A stretch of DNA of 64,000 bases from JAFGJQ01 sp964495075. Lineage in GTDB: Bacteria; Planctomycetota; Phycisphaerae; UBA1845. The notes beneath the pieces are model-generated. The model was not told the DNA's origin and did not search any database. It was given only the letters and a program-made list of their open reading frames with translations. Within the stretch, counting starts at the first letter, position 1; every line of letters starts with the position of its first letter. Positions 33,819 to 41,436 of this stretch are shown here, in pieces. The translations under genes were made by a program, and so were the position numbers. The DNA is taken from NCBI GenBank assembly GCA_964495075.1, contig CAZBUJ010000004.1:62001-126000 (forward strand). The letters run 5' to 3'.

Positions 33819-35921
33819 CTACGGTCCCGCGAAATAAGGCTGGCACATGGCGAAATCGGCCAGATCCACATCCGCGTCGTCATCGGCGTCGCCCGCACGA
33901 CAGAAATGACCGTCCGGGAACGTGATCGCCGGGCCGACCATGCAAAACGTCCACCCGCCCAGGTCGGACGAGTCCAGCACGTTGTCGCCGTTCATGTCGC
34001 ACGGCACCGGCGGCGTGTCCAACGCGATGTCGCGGCGGCGCACGTCGCCCGCCACAACCTGGACTCCGGCGGCGAACCCGTCCGGGTATCCGTCCAACGT
34101 GACTTCGACGTCGTAGAGAACGCCGTCCGCATCCGCGGGGACCATCGTCACCACGTAGTATCCGTTCCCGTCCGTGTGAACCGGCTCCAGCCCGCCCACC
34201 CGCACGGTCGCGTCGTCGAGCGGCAGATCGGTGTAGTAGTCGGTGATCCGGCCCCACAGCGTGCCTTCCACCGCCGTCCCCGGATGGCGCCACGGCATCA
34301 CCGGCAGCGGGGCCGGCGCCGTGAACAAATGGTCCGACACGTACGTGTACCACGACCAGTCCGCTTCCGGTATGCCGTCGTGGTCCTCGTCCGCGGTGGC
34401 TTCGTACGAGTAGTTGCAGGATCCATCCGCCCCGACGGCGTAGACGTACTCGAGTTGGGCGACGCTGGCCGCCTTGTCGTTCAGGTAGTTGCCCTGACCG
34501 CAAAAGATATGGCGATCATAGCGCCACCGATCGACCGCGGCACTGACCCAGTTGCGATACCACTGCGCATGCTCCGGGATGTGCTCGCGCTTGTAGTTCA
34601 TCGGCATGCCCGCGTCGAGCCAGCCGTTCTCTATCCACGTTCGCCAGTCCTGGTAGAGATTGTACGCGTCGGAACTCGAGAACGACGACGGGGCGTTGCC
34701 CGTGGCGAACAGGTCCGCCGTGTGTCGCAACGGCTGGCGCGGGTTGTCGATCGACGCGATCTCGGCCCGCGTCCGCCGGACCAGCTCGCTGATCGTCCGG
34801 CGGCGGAAGTCCTGCCACGACGAAAGGTCCGGCGACGGCGTGCCGCCGTAGCCGGTGATCTGCTGGAAACGGGCAAGGCTCGACCGATCGTAGCTGGTGT
34901 CGGACGGGTACCCGGCATCGCGGTCGGTGTACCGGATGTAGTCCCAGTTGATCCCGTCCACCTCGTAATTGGTCACGATCTCCCGCACGATGCTCAGGAG
35001 GTAATCCTGCACGTCGGGCGAGCCGGGGTCCAACGTGTACTTGCCGTCGATCGTCGCCGGGCCGCCGCCCATGTCCTCCGGCAGCACCATAATCCATTCG
35101 TCCTGCACGTGCGGATTGTTTCGCGGCGGCCAGACGGTGCACACGCGATAGGTCACCAGCCACGCGTGCACTTCGATGCCCTGAGCGTGGGCCTGCTGGC
35201 AAAGGTACGCGAGCGGGTCGAACCCGGTCGATACCTCGTCCGCCCACGGCACGATGTCCGAATGCCAGTACGCCCCGTGACCGCCACCACGGTCGTCCTG
35301 GTAGGCCAGCACTTCGGCGACGATCGCATTGTAGTTACCCTGCTGCGCCCGGCCCACCATGGCATTGATTTCCGACGCGGACTTGAAGCCCGGCGAGAAC
35401 GCATCCGCCCAGAACGCCCGGAACGCCGGTTGAGGGTCGACGCCGACGAATCGCACCGCGTCCGCGATCACCACGCTCGGGTTCGCGTCGTCACTCAACG
35501 TGACGGAAGCGTCACCCACATCGAAGTCGAACACGCCGAGCACGTTCCACTGCCCGCCGTTGATCTGCTGGTTCACCCGGAACAGGGTAGACCCGCTGGC
35601 ATGATGCACGGTGTAGGGCGCATTGTCCGCCCGGTTGCTCCCTTCCGGATACCACACCGAGACCTGGTACTGTCCCGCTTCCGGCAAGTCCGGCGTCCAT
35701 TCCACTTCGCTCAATGACCCGCCGGAACTCGTGTAGCGGTAGTCGCTGCCGTACTTGTCCGGCGACGACGTGCCCGTGGACCACGAACCCGAGAGCACGG
35801 AAAAACCCGGGTCGGCGTTGTCCACGACCACCGTTTGGGCCGACACCGAGCCGGCGACCAAGAGAACGACGCCGGTGCCGATAACTGCAATGAACCGATC
35901 CAGCGAGATTGCCAAGTACAT
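33819..35921 (-). CDS. GHL10-type glycoside hydrolase paralogue with golvesin-like and dockerin-like domains
   Basis: 700 residues from the ATG at 35921, with AGGAGG five or six bases upstream; the longer frame upstream is noise. Signal peptide to about residue 27 (AGSVSAQ). A golvesin-like sandwich (~28-165: VVVDNADPGFSV, YQVSVWYPEGSNRADNAPYTVHH) is closely related to that of the protein at 17125, but the TALF repeat is missing. The barrel (~170-530) has AFWADAFSPGFKS, YNAIVAEVLAYQD, GAYWHSDIVP, IEVHAWLVTYRV and EVDGINWDYIRY; here Asn replaces the His of the paralogues in the (H/N)WDYIRY strand. A carboxypeptidase-regulatory sandwich and two Ca loops (CDMNGDNVLDSSDL, GDADDDADVDLADF) complete the chain. 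Probably secreted or surface-attached. Confidence 0.85.
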   Translation of the reverse strand: MYLAISLDRFIAVIGTGVVLLVAGSVSAQTVVVDNADPGFSVLSGSWSTGTSSPDKYGSDYRYTSSGGSLSEVEWTPDLPEAGQYQVSVWYPEGSNRADNAPYTVHHASGSTLFRVNQQINGGQWNVLGVFDFDVGDASVTLSDDANPSVVIADAVRFVGVDPQPAFRAFWADAFSPGFKSASEINAMVGRAQQGNYNAIVAEVLAYQDDRGGGHGAYWHSDIVPWADEVSTGFDPLAYLCQQAHAQGIEVHAWLVTYRVCTVWPPRNNPHVQDEWIMVLPEDMGGGPATIDGKYTLDPGSPDVQDYLLSIVREIVTNYEVDGINWDYIRYTDRDAGYPSDTSYDRSSLARFQQITGYGGTPSPDLSSWQDFRRRTISELVRRTRAEIASIDNPRQPLRHTADLFATGNAPSSFSSSDAYNLYQDWRTWIENGWLDAGMPMNYKREHIPEHAQWYRNWVSAAVDRWRYDRHIFCGQGNYLNDKAASVAQLEYVYAVGADGSCNYSYEATADEDHDGIPEADWSWYTYVSDHLFTAPAPLPVMPWRHPGTAVEGTLWGRITDYYTDLPLDDATVRVGGLEPVHTDGNGYYVVTMVPADADGVLYDVEVTLDGYPDGFAAGVQVVAGDVRRRDIALDTPPVPCDMNGDNVLDSSDLGGWTFCMVGPAITFPDGHFCRAGDADDDADVDLADFAMCQPYFAGP

Positions 35922-36322
35922 CCCTTCCTCCTCTGTCGCCGAGACGTCCGCCGGTGAGCCGCCCGGTTGCCGGCCGCGCGGCTGACAGGCGTTGCTGGCG
36001 CATTCTCCCCACTCAGACCCGCGCTGGTCCTCCCATCCCGGCGCGGATGAGCACGGTGATCGAACTTCGTGGTAGGCTGCCGCTCCGCCGATGGCACGCG
36101 GTTCCTGTCGTCCAGAGGACCGCACGCAACTGCCTGATTATACCGGATTTGAGATTGGATTTCCGCCGCGAAACCCGGTCCGGTCACGCCTCTCCCGGCC
36201 GCGCCGGGCCCGGCGGGCGGCCATTATCGGTCCCGGATCGAGCCGGAGTGCCACAATTGAAACGTGTCTCGCCGCCGTCCCCGCCCACCGGCTCGTGACG
36301 CCTCCCGGGCGGCGCCTGCTCG
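35922..36322. other. 401-base intergenic region
   Basis: It lies between two minus-strand genes. A perfect TATAAT on the minus strand (36137-36142) with no good -35 is the only promoter-like signal for the gene at 35921, implying a leader of about 210 bases. The rest is GC-rich with no reading frame of protein-like composition. Confidence 0.45.
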
Positions 36323-38029
36323 TTATTCGACAGTCCGCACCCGCGCCAGTGCTGACCAATCCGCGAGCGTGATCACTCCGTCGAGATCGAAGTCGAATAC
36401 GTAGCACGGGTTCGTCGCGCCGGGGGTCAGCTCGCACCCGAAGCAGACCTGGAACGCCGCCATGTCGAACAGGTCGACCGTGCCGCTTCCGTCCACGTCA
36501 CCGTCGATCAACGTGAAGACGTAGGCCGTCCCCGCCTCGTTCGGGTACGTGCCGTTGTTGAATGGCGTCGCGATCAGCACCTCGTCGAGATCATCGCCGT
36601 TCACGTCACTCGCGCTCAGCGCGAACCCGATTCGGTCGTTCGGTTCACCGATGATCCGAGCGTCCGTGTCGATGCCCGCCGCAAAGGTCTCACCCGCGAC
36701 GAACTCGCGTCCAAACAGGATTTCGACGATCCCGTTCGTCGCCGGCCCGCCGAACCGTTCGCTGGCGGCAATGTCCGCGAGGCCGTCACCGTTGAAATCG
36801 CCCGCGCTGACCAGCACGCCAAGGTTCTCACGATACTCGCCCGTCATCACGAAGTCCGGCGTGTCCGTGGCGTAGTCGATCGTGTGCGTGCCCGTCTGAT
36901 ACTCCGCCGAGCCGTACAACCCGTACACGAACCCGTCACCCTGGTCCAGGTCATACTCGCCGACATCCACGCCCGGGGCTCCGATGGCCAGGTCGGTGAC
37001 GGTATCACCGTTGAAATCGCCCGCCGCCGCCGACGCCCCGACTTCGTCATACTCCAACGCCCCGAGCACGGTAATGTCCGCCGGCCCCGTGCGAAGGGTG
37101 TGCGTCCGGAACCATGACTCCCGACCCCGAAAAACGTGAACCGCCCCCTCGACGCCGAAGACAGCCTGGCTGTAGTACCCGTTCGGAATAATCAGCTCGT
37201 CGATTCCGTCACCGGTCAGATCCGCCGTCAGCACCGCGTCGCCGGTTTCGTCCAGCTCCGACTTGCCGTAGATCAACACGTTGTAGGTGTAGCCCTGGTT
37301 GAGATCGAACGTCACGCCGGGGAAGAACTCCTGCCCGAAGACCACGTACACCCGCCCGGCCTGTGACCGCCCGGTGTCACCAGGCGCCGAATGCACACCC
37401 AGCACGATGTCGAGCAACTCGTCGCCGTTCAAGTTCCCCACCGCCGCCGCCCGGGCGTCGAAGCCGTTGAACGAACCGGCCCCGCCCATGTCGCCGCTGG
37501 CCACCGGGCCGACGAAGCGGACATCCCAGTTGGAGGTGTCGCTCAGGTCACGGGTCGGCGATTCGAAGAAATCGGAGCCGCCGTAGATGAGGTAGGCGAT
37601 CCCCGCGTCTTCGCGACTGCCGTGGTCGGCCGTCGACGCGCATACCAGCAGATCGTCGATCCCGTCGCCGTCCACGTCGCCCGTCGCGATCGAAGAGCCG
37701 AGATTGTCGTCGACCTGGGCGGCCACGATTTCCTGGTCCACCCCACCGACCGAGAGATCGACCCAATCGCGTCGTTGCGCGTCCGGCCCGCCGCGCACGA
37801 TGAACACGCGGCTCGTCACGCCACCGTACGATTTCGACGCGGTCACGAGGACGTCATCGTAGCCGTCGCCGTCGAGGTCCCCGGCCGCCACCGGCCGACC
37901 CCAGTCCTGCCCCGATACCGCGCCGAGATACACCGTTCCCGCGTCAACCGCCCGACGTGCCACCGGCTCACCGGAAGCGCCCGCACCGATAACCCAACCG
38001 CCGATCACCAGGCAAACCCAATAGCGCAT
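36323..38029 (-). CDS. Exported FG-GAP (integrin-alpha-like) seven-bladed propeller with dockerin-like tail
   Basis: 568 residues from the ATG at 38029 (GGAGG eight bases upstream). Signal peptide (MRYWVCLVIGGWVIGAGASG). Seven FG-GAP repeats can be counted from their calcium-loop cores: AGDLDGDGYDDVLV, TGDVDGDGIDDLLV, VGNLNGDELLDIVL, TADLTGDGIDELII, AGDFNGDTVTDLAI, AGDFNGDGLADIAA and ASDVNGDDLDEVLI. That is exactly one propeller. The C-terminus adds two further Ca loops (GDVDGSGTVDLFDMAAF and DFDLDGVITLADWSAL), the dockerin-like pair seen in neighbouring exported proteins. Probably a surface binding protein; no enzyme motif. Confidence 0.88.
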   Translation of the reverse strand: MRYWVCLVIGGWVIGAGASGEPVARRAVDAGTVYLGAVSGQDWGRPVAAGDLDGDGYDDVLVTASKSYGGVTSRVFIVRGGPDAQRRDWVDLSVGGVDQEIVAAQVDDNLGSSIATGDVDGDGIDDLLVCASTADHGSREDAGIAYLIYGGSDFFESPTRDLSDTSNWDVRFVGPVASGDMGGAGSFNGFDARAAAVGNLNGDELLDIVLGVHSAPGDTGRSQAGRVYVVFGQEFFPGVTFDLNQGYTYNVLIYGKSELDETGDAVLTADLTGDGIDELIIPNGYYSQAVFGVEGAVHVFRGRESWFRTHTLRTGPADITVLGALEYDEVGASAAAGDFNGDTVTDLAIGAPGVDVGEYDLDQGDGFVYGLYGSAEYQTGTHTIDYATDTPDFVMTGEYRENLGVLVSAGDFNGDGLADIAASERFGGPATNGIVEILFGREFVAGETFAAGIDTDARIIGEPNDRIGFALSASDVNGDDLDEVLIATPFNNGTYPNEAGTAYVFTLIDGDVDGSGTVDLFDMAAFQVCFGCELTPGATNPCYVFDFDLDGVITLADWSALARVRTVE

Positions 38030-38070
38030 CTCTTTCACCTCCGCGCACGTGGCCACATCCCAGCCTGTCC

Positions 38071-38099
38071 ATTCTACGCAAATCGCCGCCCCGGAACAA
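38071..38099 (-). promoter_or_regulatory. Candidate sigma70-type promoter of the FG-GAP gene
   Basis: On the minus strand TTGTTC (38094-38099) and TAGAAT (38071-38076) are exactly 17 bases apart; the leader would be about 35 bases and contains the GGAGG site. Confidence 0.6.
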
Positions 38100-38274
38100 C
38101 GATCCTCCCGCATGGCGACGACTCTTCACCAAGTGTGACTCCGTTCTTCTCTCCCCTCCCTCCTGTCTGGGCGAGCTCGCTTGCCCTCTTGCCCGTTGCG
38201 CCACTCCGTGCGATTATGGCGGGCGACAAATGACGGAACGAGGTATCGATAATACGGCACGGGGGACCAAGCGA

Positions 38275-39504
38275 ATGAATACCGATTGCACCACCGCACG
38301 CCGCATCACGGCCGTCCTCGTGACCATGGCGCTGGCCGGTCCCGCGACAGCAACAGCCGCCGCCGAACCCGGCGTCCACGACGTCGTGAACGGCGTGGAC
38401 GTCCTGGCCCGCGACGGGTTTGAACCGCTCGCCGGCCGGAAGGTCGGGCTCATCACGAACCATACCGGCCTGGACCGCACCGGCCAGTCGACGATCGAGT
38501 TGATCCGTCGGGCACCCAACGTGCAACTCGTCGCCCTGTTCAGCCCCGAGCACGGGCTCAAGGGGATCCTCGACGCCCGTGTCGCGGACTCCGTCGACTT
38601 GCTGACCGGTTTGAAGGTCTACAGCCTGTACGGCGAAACCCGGCGCCCGACGTCGGAGAGCCTCGAGGGCATCGACACACTCGTCTTCGACATCCAGGAC
38701 GTCGGCTGTCGGTTTTATACCTATATTGGCACGATGGGGCTGGCCATGGAGGAGGCGGCACGCCACAACATCCGCTTCGTCGTGCTCGATCGCCCCAACC
38801 CCATCACCGGGACGCGGGTTTTCGGCCCCCTCAATGACCGGGACGGCCAGTTGACCGCCTACGGGATCATTCCGCTCGTCCACGGCATGACGGTGGGCGA
38901 GCTCGCCGCGATGTTCAACGAGGAACGCGGGATCAACGCCGACCTCCACGTCGTCAAGATGGAAGGGTGGAAGCGCAGCATGTGGCTGGACGCGACATTG
39001 CAGAGGTGGGTGAATCCGTCACCGAACATGCGCTCGCTGACGCAGGCCACGCTCTACCCGGCCGTCGGACTGATCGAGGCGTGCAGTATCTCGGTGGGGC
39101 GCGGCACGGATACGCCGTTCGAACTATTCGGCGCGCCCTGGATCGCCGAACGCAAACTCGCCGCCCGCCTCAACAGTCTCGGGCTGGCCGGCATCCGGTT
39201 TGTTCCCTACCGCTTCACTCCCGATGCCAGCAAGTTCAGAGGCCAGGAATGTGGCGGCGTCCAGATCATCCTGACCGACCGGGACGCGTTCGACCCGATA
39301 GAGAGCGGACTATCCATCATCCGCGAACTGAAAAACCTGTTCGGCGACTCGTTCGACGTGGATCACGTCGACCGGCTCCTGTTCAACAAGCCGATCCTCG
39401 AAAAGGTGAAGGCCTCGGACAAGCCGTGCCGCTACACCCCGCTGTGGAAGAACGATCTCGACGCCTTCATGAAAACGCGGGCTCGGTACCTTCTGTACCG
39501 GTAG
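38275..39504 (+). CDS. namZ: Exo-beta-N-acetylmuramidase NamZ-like (DUF1343, GH171)
   Basis: 409 residues from the ATG at 38275, chosen because a signal peptide (RITAVLVTMALAGPATATAAAE) starts there and a GATAAT -10-like box sits just upstream (38248-38253); the ATG at 38230 is less likely. Family blocks are GRKVGLITNHTGLD, LVALFSPEHGLKG (the conserved PEHG with the proposed catalytic Glu), VYSLYGETRRPT, LVFDIQDVGCRFYTYIGTMGLAMEEAA, VVLDRPNPITG and SPNMRSLTQATLYPAVGLIEA. Characterised members of this family release MurNAc from the non-reducing ends of peptidoglycan glycans. Predicted exported. It fits with the nearby peptidoglycan-peptide enzymes and amino-sugar genes. Confidence 0.9.
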   Translation: MNTDCTTARRITAVLVTMALAGPATATAAAEPGVHDVVNGVDVLARDGFEPLAGRKVGLITNHTGLDRTGQSTIELIRRAPNVQLVALFSPEHGLKGILDARVADSVDLLTGLKVYSLYGETRRPTSESLEGIDTLVFDIQDVGCRFYTYIGTMGLAMEEAARHNIRFVVLDRPNPITGTRVFGPLNDRDGQLTAYGIIPLVHGMTVGELAAMFNEERGINADLHVVKMEGWKRSMWLDATLQRWVNPSPNMRSLTQATLYPAVGLIEACSISVGRGTDTPFELFGAPWIAERKLAARLNSLGLAGIRFVPYRFTPDASKFRGQECGGVQIILTDRDAFDPIESGLSIIRELKNLFGDSFDVDHVDRLLFNKPILEKVKASDKPCRYTPLWKNDLDAFMKTRARYLLYR

Positions 39505-39510
39505 GACCAC

Positions 39511-39663
39511 GAATGACGGATTGCGAATGACGGATGGGCGGCCGGCCCGCGGAGGCGGCGGCCCGATTACGGCGCCCGGGAGTCCGATCTCCAGCCGAGT
39601 CTCGCCGCCCGCCCGGAATGGGGCGGCCGCGTCGCCGGATTCACTCTTCGCCATTCGTTATTC
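39511..39663. repeat. Palindromic intergenic repeat, copy 2
   Basis: It starts six bases after the namZ stop codon. Arms 39511-39527 and 39647-39663 are inverted repeats (14 of 17 positions). The left arm aligns with those at 2594 and 57353 through the shared AATGAC..ATTGC core and a following ACGGATG. The right end is a TTCGCCATTCGTTATTC string of the TCGCTA-like tail type. The GC-rich centre has no reading frame. Confidence 0.6.
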
Positions 39664-39732
39664 CTCCAGCCCTCCCTCTCGACATCCGATAACCCGATAT
39701 CGGACCCGGATCGCCGTCACCCGAGCGAGATC

Positions 39733-41373
39733 GTGACCGCCAGCGAACCACAACCGCGCAACGTCGTCGTGTTTGCCGGCAGCCCGCACGGACCGGCCAT
39801 GGTCGAGCACGTGGAGGCTGTCGCCGACGCGTTCCCGCACTGGCACGTTACCGTCGTGCAACAGTACCCGCGACGCCCGTCGTGGCCACACTTCGTTCGG
39901 GCCAAGCTGCGTCGTTTCGGCCGGGAGCCGGTGTCGTACCCGCTCGAACTCGCCGGGCAAGCCTGGAACCGCTTGCGTCGCCGGCACCGCCGCCGAACCA
40001 CCGCGGGCAACGTCGGGCTGCCCGTCGACTTCAACGGCATCGACCGGCCCAACATTGCTTTTCACGCTTGCGAATCACTGCATGACGCGGCCACGCTGGC
40101 CCTCGTACGGAATCTGGATCCGTGGTTGGGAGTGGCCATCGGGGCGCCGATCCTCAAGCGGACCCTGTACGCCGTCCCGCACCAGGGGACGGTCAACCTG
40201 CACAAGAGCCTGCTGCCCGCGTACCGAGGGATGCCGCCCGGCTTCTGGGAATTGCACGACGGCGTCGAGACCACCGGGGCGACGGTGCATTGGGTCGACG
40301 ACAGGCTCGACGCCGGTGCAATCGTCTTCCAGCGGGCCCTGCCGATTGCCCCGTTCGCCACCGCGGGCGGCCTCGCTGCGGAACTGGACCGCCATGCCAC
40401 CGACGTGCTGATCGAATCGCTTCGACGCCTCGATGGCGGGCAGGTCGGAGGCGCGGCCCCGCGACAGCCGGCGTCGCCCCCCAGCCGTCGCCCGCCGTGG
40501 CGGCTCGCTCGCGCGGTGCATCGCCGTCTCGAGCGCCGTCGCCGCGCACCGGGATCGGTGTTCCGGATCCTGCGGTCGATCGCCAAGTACGCCGTACTGG
40601 CCGGCTACGTCTACCTCTGGGCGCCGGTCCGCAATCGCGTTCGGGCCGCCGGTGGCGGTTGCCACGCCACGGTGCTGCTCTATCACCGGGTCAGCGACGG
40701 ATTCCTCGACTCCATCACGGTGGGCGTCGAACAGTTTTGGCGCCACCTCGAACTGCTGCGGTGTCAATATAATGTCGTCGACCTGCCCGCGTTCCTCGCC
40801 AGCCGCGGCAAACCGCGCCGCCAACCGTGCGTCGTGATCACGTTTGATGACGGATACGCGGACAACTACCTGGCCGCGGCACTGCTGCGCCGCGCCGGAC
40901 TGCCGGCCACGTACTTCGTTTCGACAAGCATCGTGGGGAACGAACGTGCGTTTCCGCACGATCTCGACCAACTCGGTCGACGGGTCGAGCCGCTTTCCTG
41001 GGACCAGGTGCGCCGGATGAGCGACTGGGGGTTTCATTTCGCAAACCACACCGCCACCCACGCCCGGCTTAGCGCGCTGCCGGTCGACGAGGCCGTCGAA
41101 GAGGTGCGATCCGCCGAGCGGACGCTTGATCGTGAACAGGGCCGGGACGGTCTCCCGCGGTGTCTCGCCTACCCGTACGGCCGCGAGAGTGACATCACGG
41201 ACGAAGTGCAGGCGTCCCTGCCGGACGTCGGCATCGACTACTGCCTGTCCGCGTACGGCGGCGTCAATCCACCGGACTTCGACCCCATGAACATCGTACG
41301 GCAGGGCATCGATGCCGGCTTTTCCGACATCGCCTTTCGCGCCGCCCTCGAAGGCTGGCAAAGCAAAGCCTGA
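39733..41373 (+). CDS. Formyltransferase-polysaccharide deacetylase (NodB) fusion
   Basis: 546 residues from a GTG at 39733 with only a weak GAGCGAGA upstream, so the start is not certain. Residues ~5-235 are a formyltransferase fold: NLHKSLLPAYRGMPPGFWELHDGVETTGATVHWVDDRLDAGAIV contains the expected HxSLLPxYRG block and the catalytic Asp of the methionyl-tRNA/sugar-nucleotide formyltransferase family. After a basic linker (~236-300), residues ~310-545 are a NodB domain with LLYHRV, VVITFDDGYADN (metal-binding Asp pair) and ANHTATHARL (H-x3-H). It might modify amino groups of a surface sugar, one domain adding formyl and the other removing acyl, but this is inference. Its stop is 35 bases from that of the convergent aromatic pathway gene. 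Confidence 0.8.
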   Translation: MTASEPQPRNVVVFAGSPHGPAMVEHVEAVADAFPHWHVTVVQQYPRRPSWPHFVRAKLRRFGREPVSYPLELAGQAWNRLRRRHRRRTTAGNVGLPVDFNGIDRPNIAFHACESLHDAATLALVRNLDPWLGVAIGAPILKRTLYAVPHQGTVNLHKSLLPAYRGMPPGFWELHDGVETTGATVHWVDDRLDAGAIVFQRALPIAPFATAGGLAAELDRHATDVLIESLRRLDGGQVGGAAPRQPASPPSRRPPWRLARAVHRRLERRRRAPGSVFRILRSIAKYAVLAGYVYLWAPVRNRVRAAGGGCHATVLLYHRVSDGFLDSITVGVEQFWRHLELLRCQYNVVDLPAFLASRGKPRRQPCVVITFDDGYADNYLAAALLRRAGLPATYFVSTSIVGNERAFPHDLDQLGRRVEPLSWDQVRRMSDWGFHFANHTATHARLSALPVDEAVEEVRSAERTLDREQGRDGLPRCLAYPYGRESDITDEVQASLPDVGIDYCLSAYGGVNPPDFDPMNIVRQGIDAGFSDIAFRAALEGWQSKA

Positions 41374-41402
41374 GGTCGACCACGGATCAGGATGTCACAT
41401 CC

Positions 41403-41436
41403 TTTTCGCTATTCACTGTTCGCTATTCGGTGCACT
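41403..41436. repeat. TTCGCTATTC-type tandem repeat overlapping a gene end
   Basis: TTTTCGCTATTCACTGTTCGCTATTC contains two TTCGCTATTC units. The stop codon (41409-41411, minus strand) and the last five codons (IANSE) of the chorismate mutase-DAHP synthase fusion are read from it. The same repeat type ends the MBL gene at 57519. Confidence 0.55.

Noticed and set aside
33642..35717. 691-codon plus-strand open frame over the GHL10 paralogue
   Set aside because: It is antisense to a gene with signal peptide, ribosome-binding site and conserved domains; its translation is Arg/His/Val-rich without domain features.
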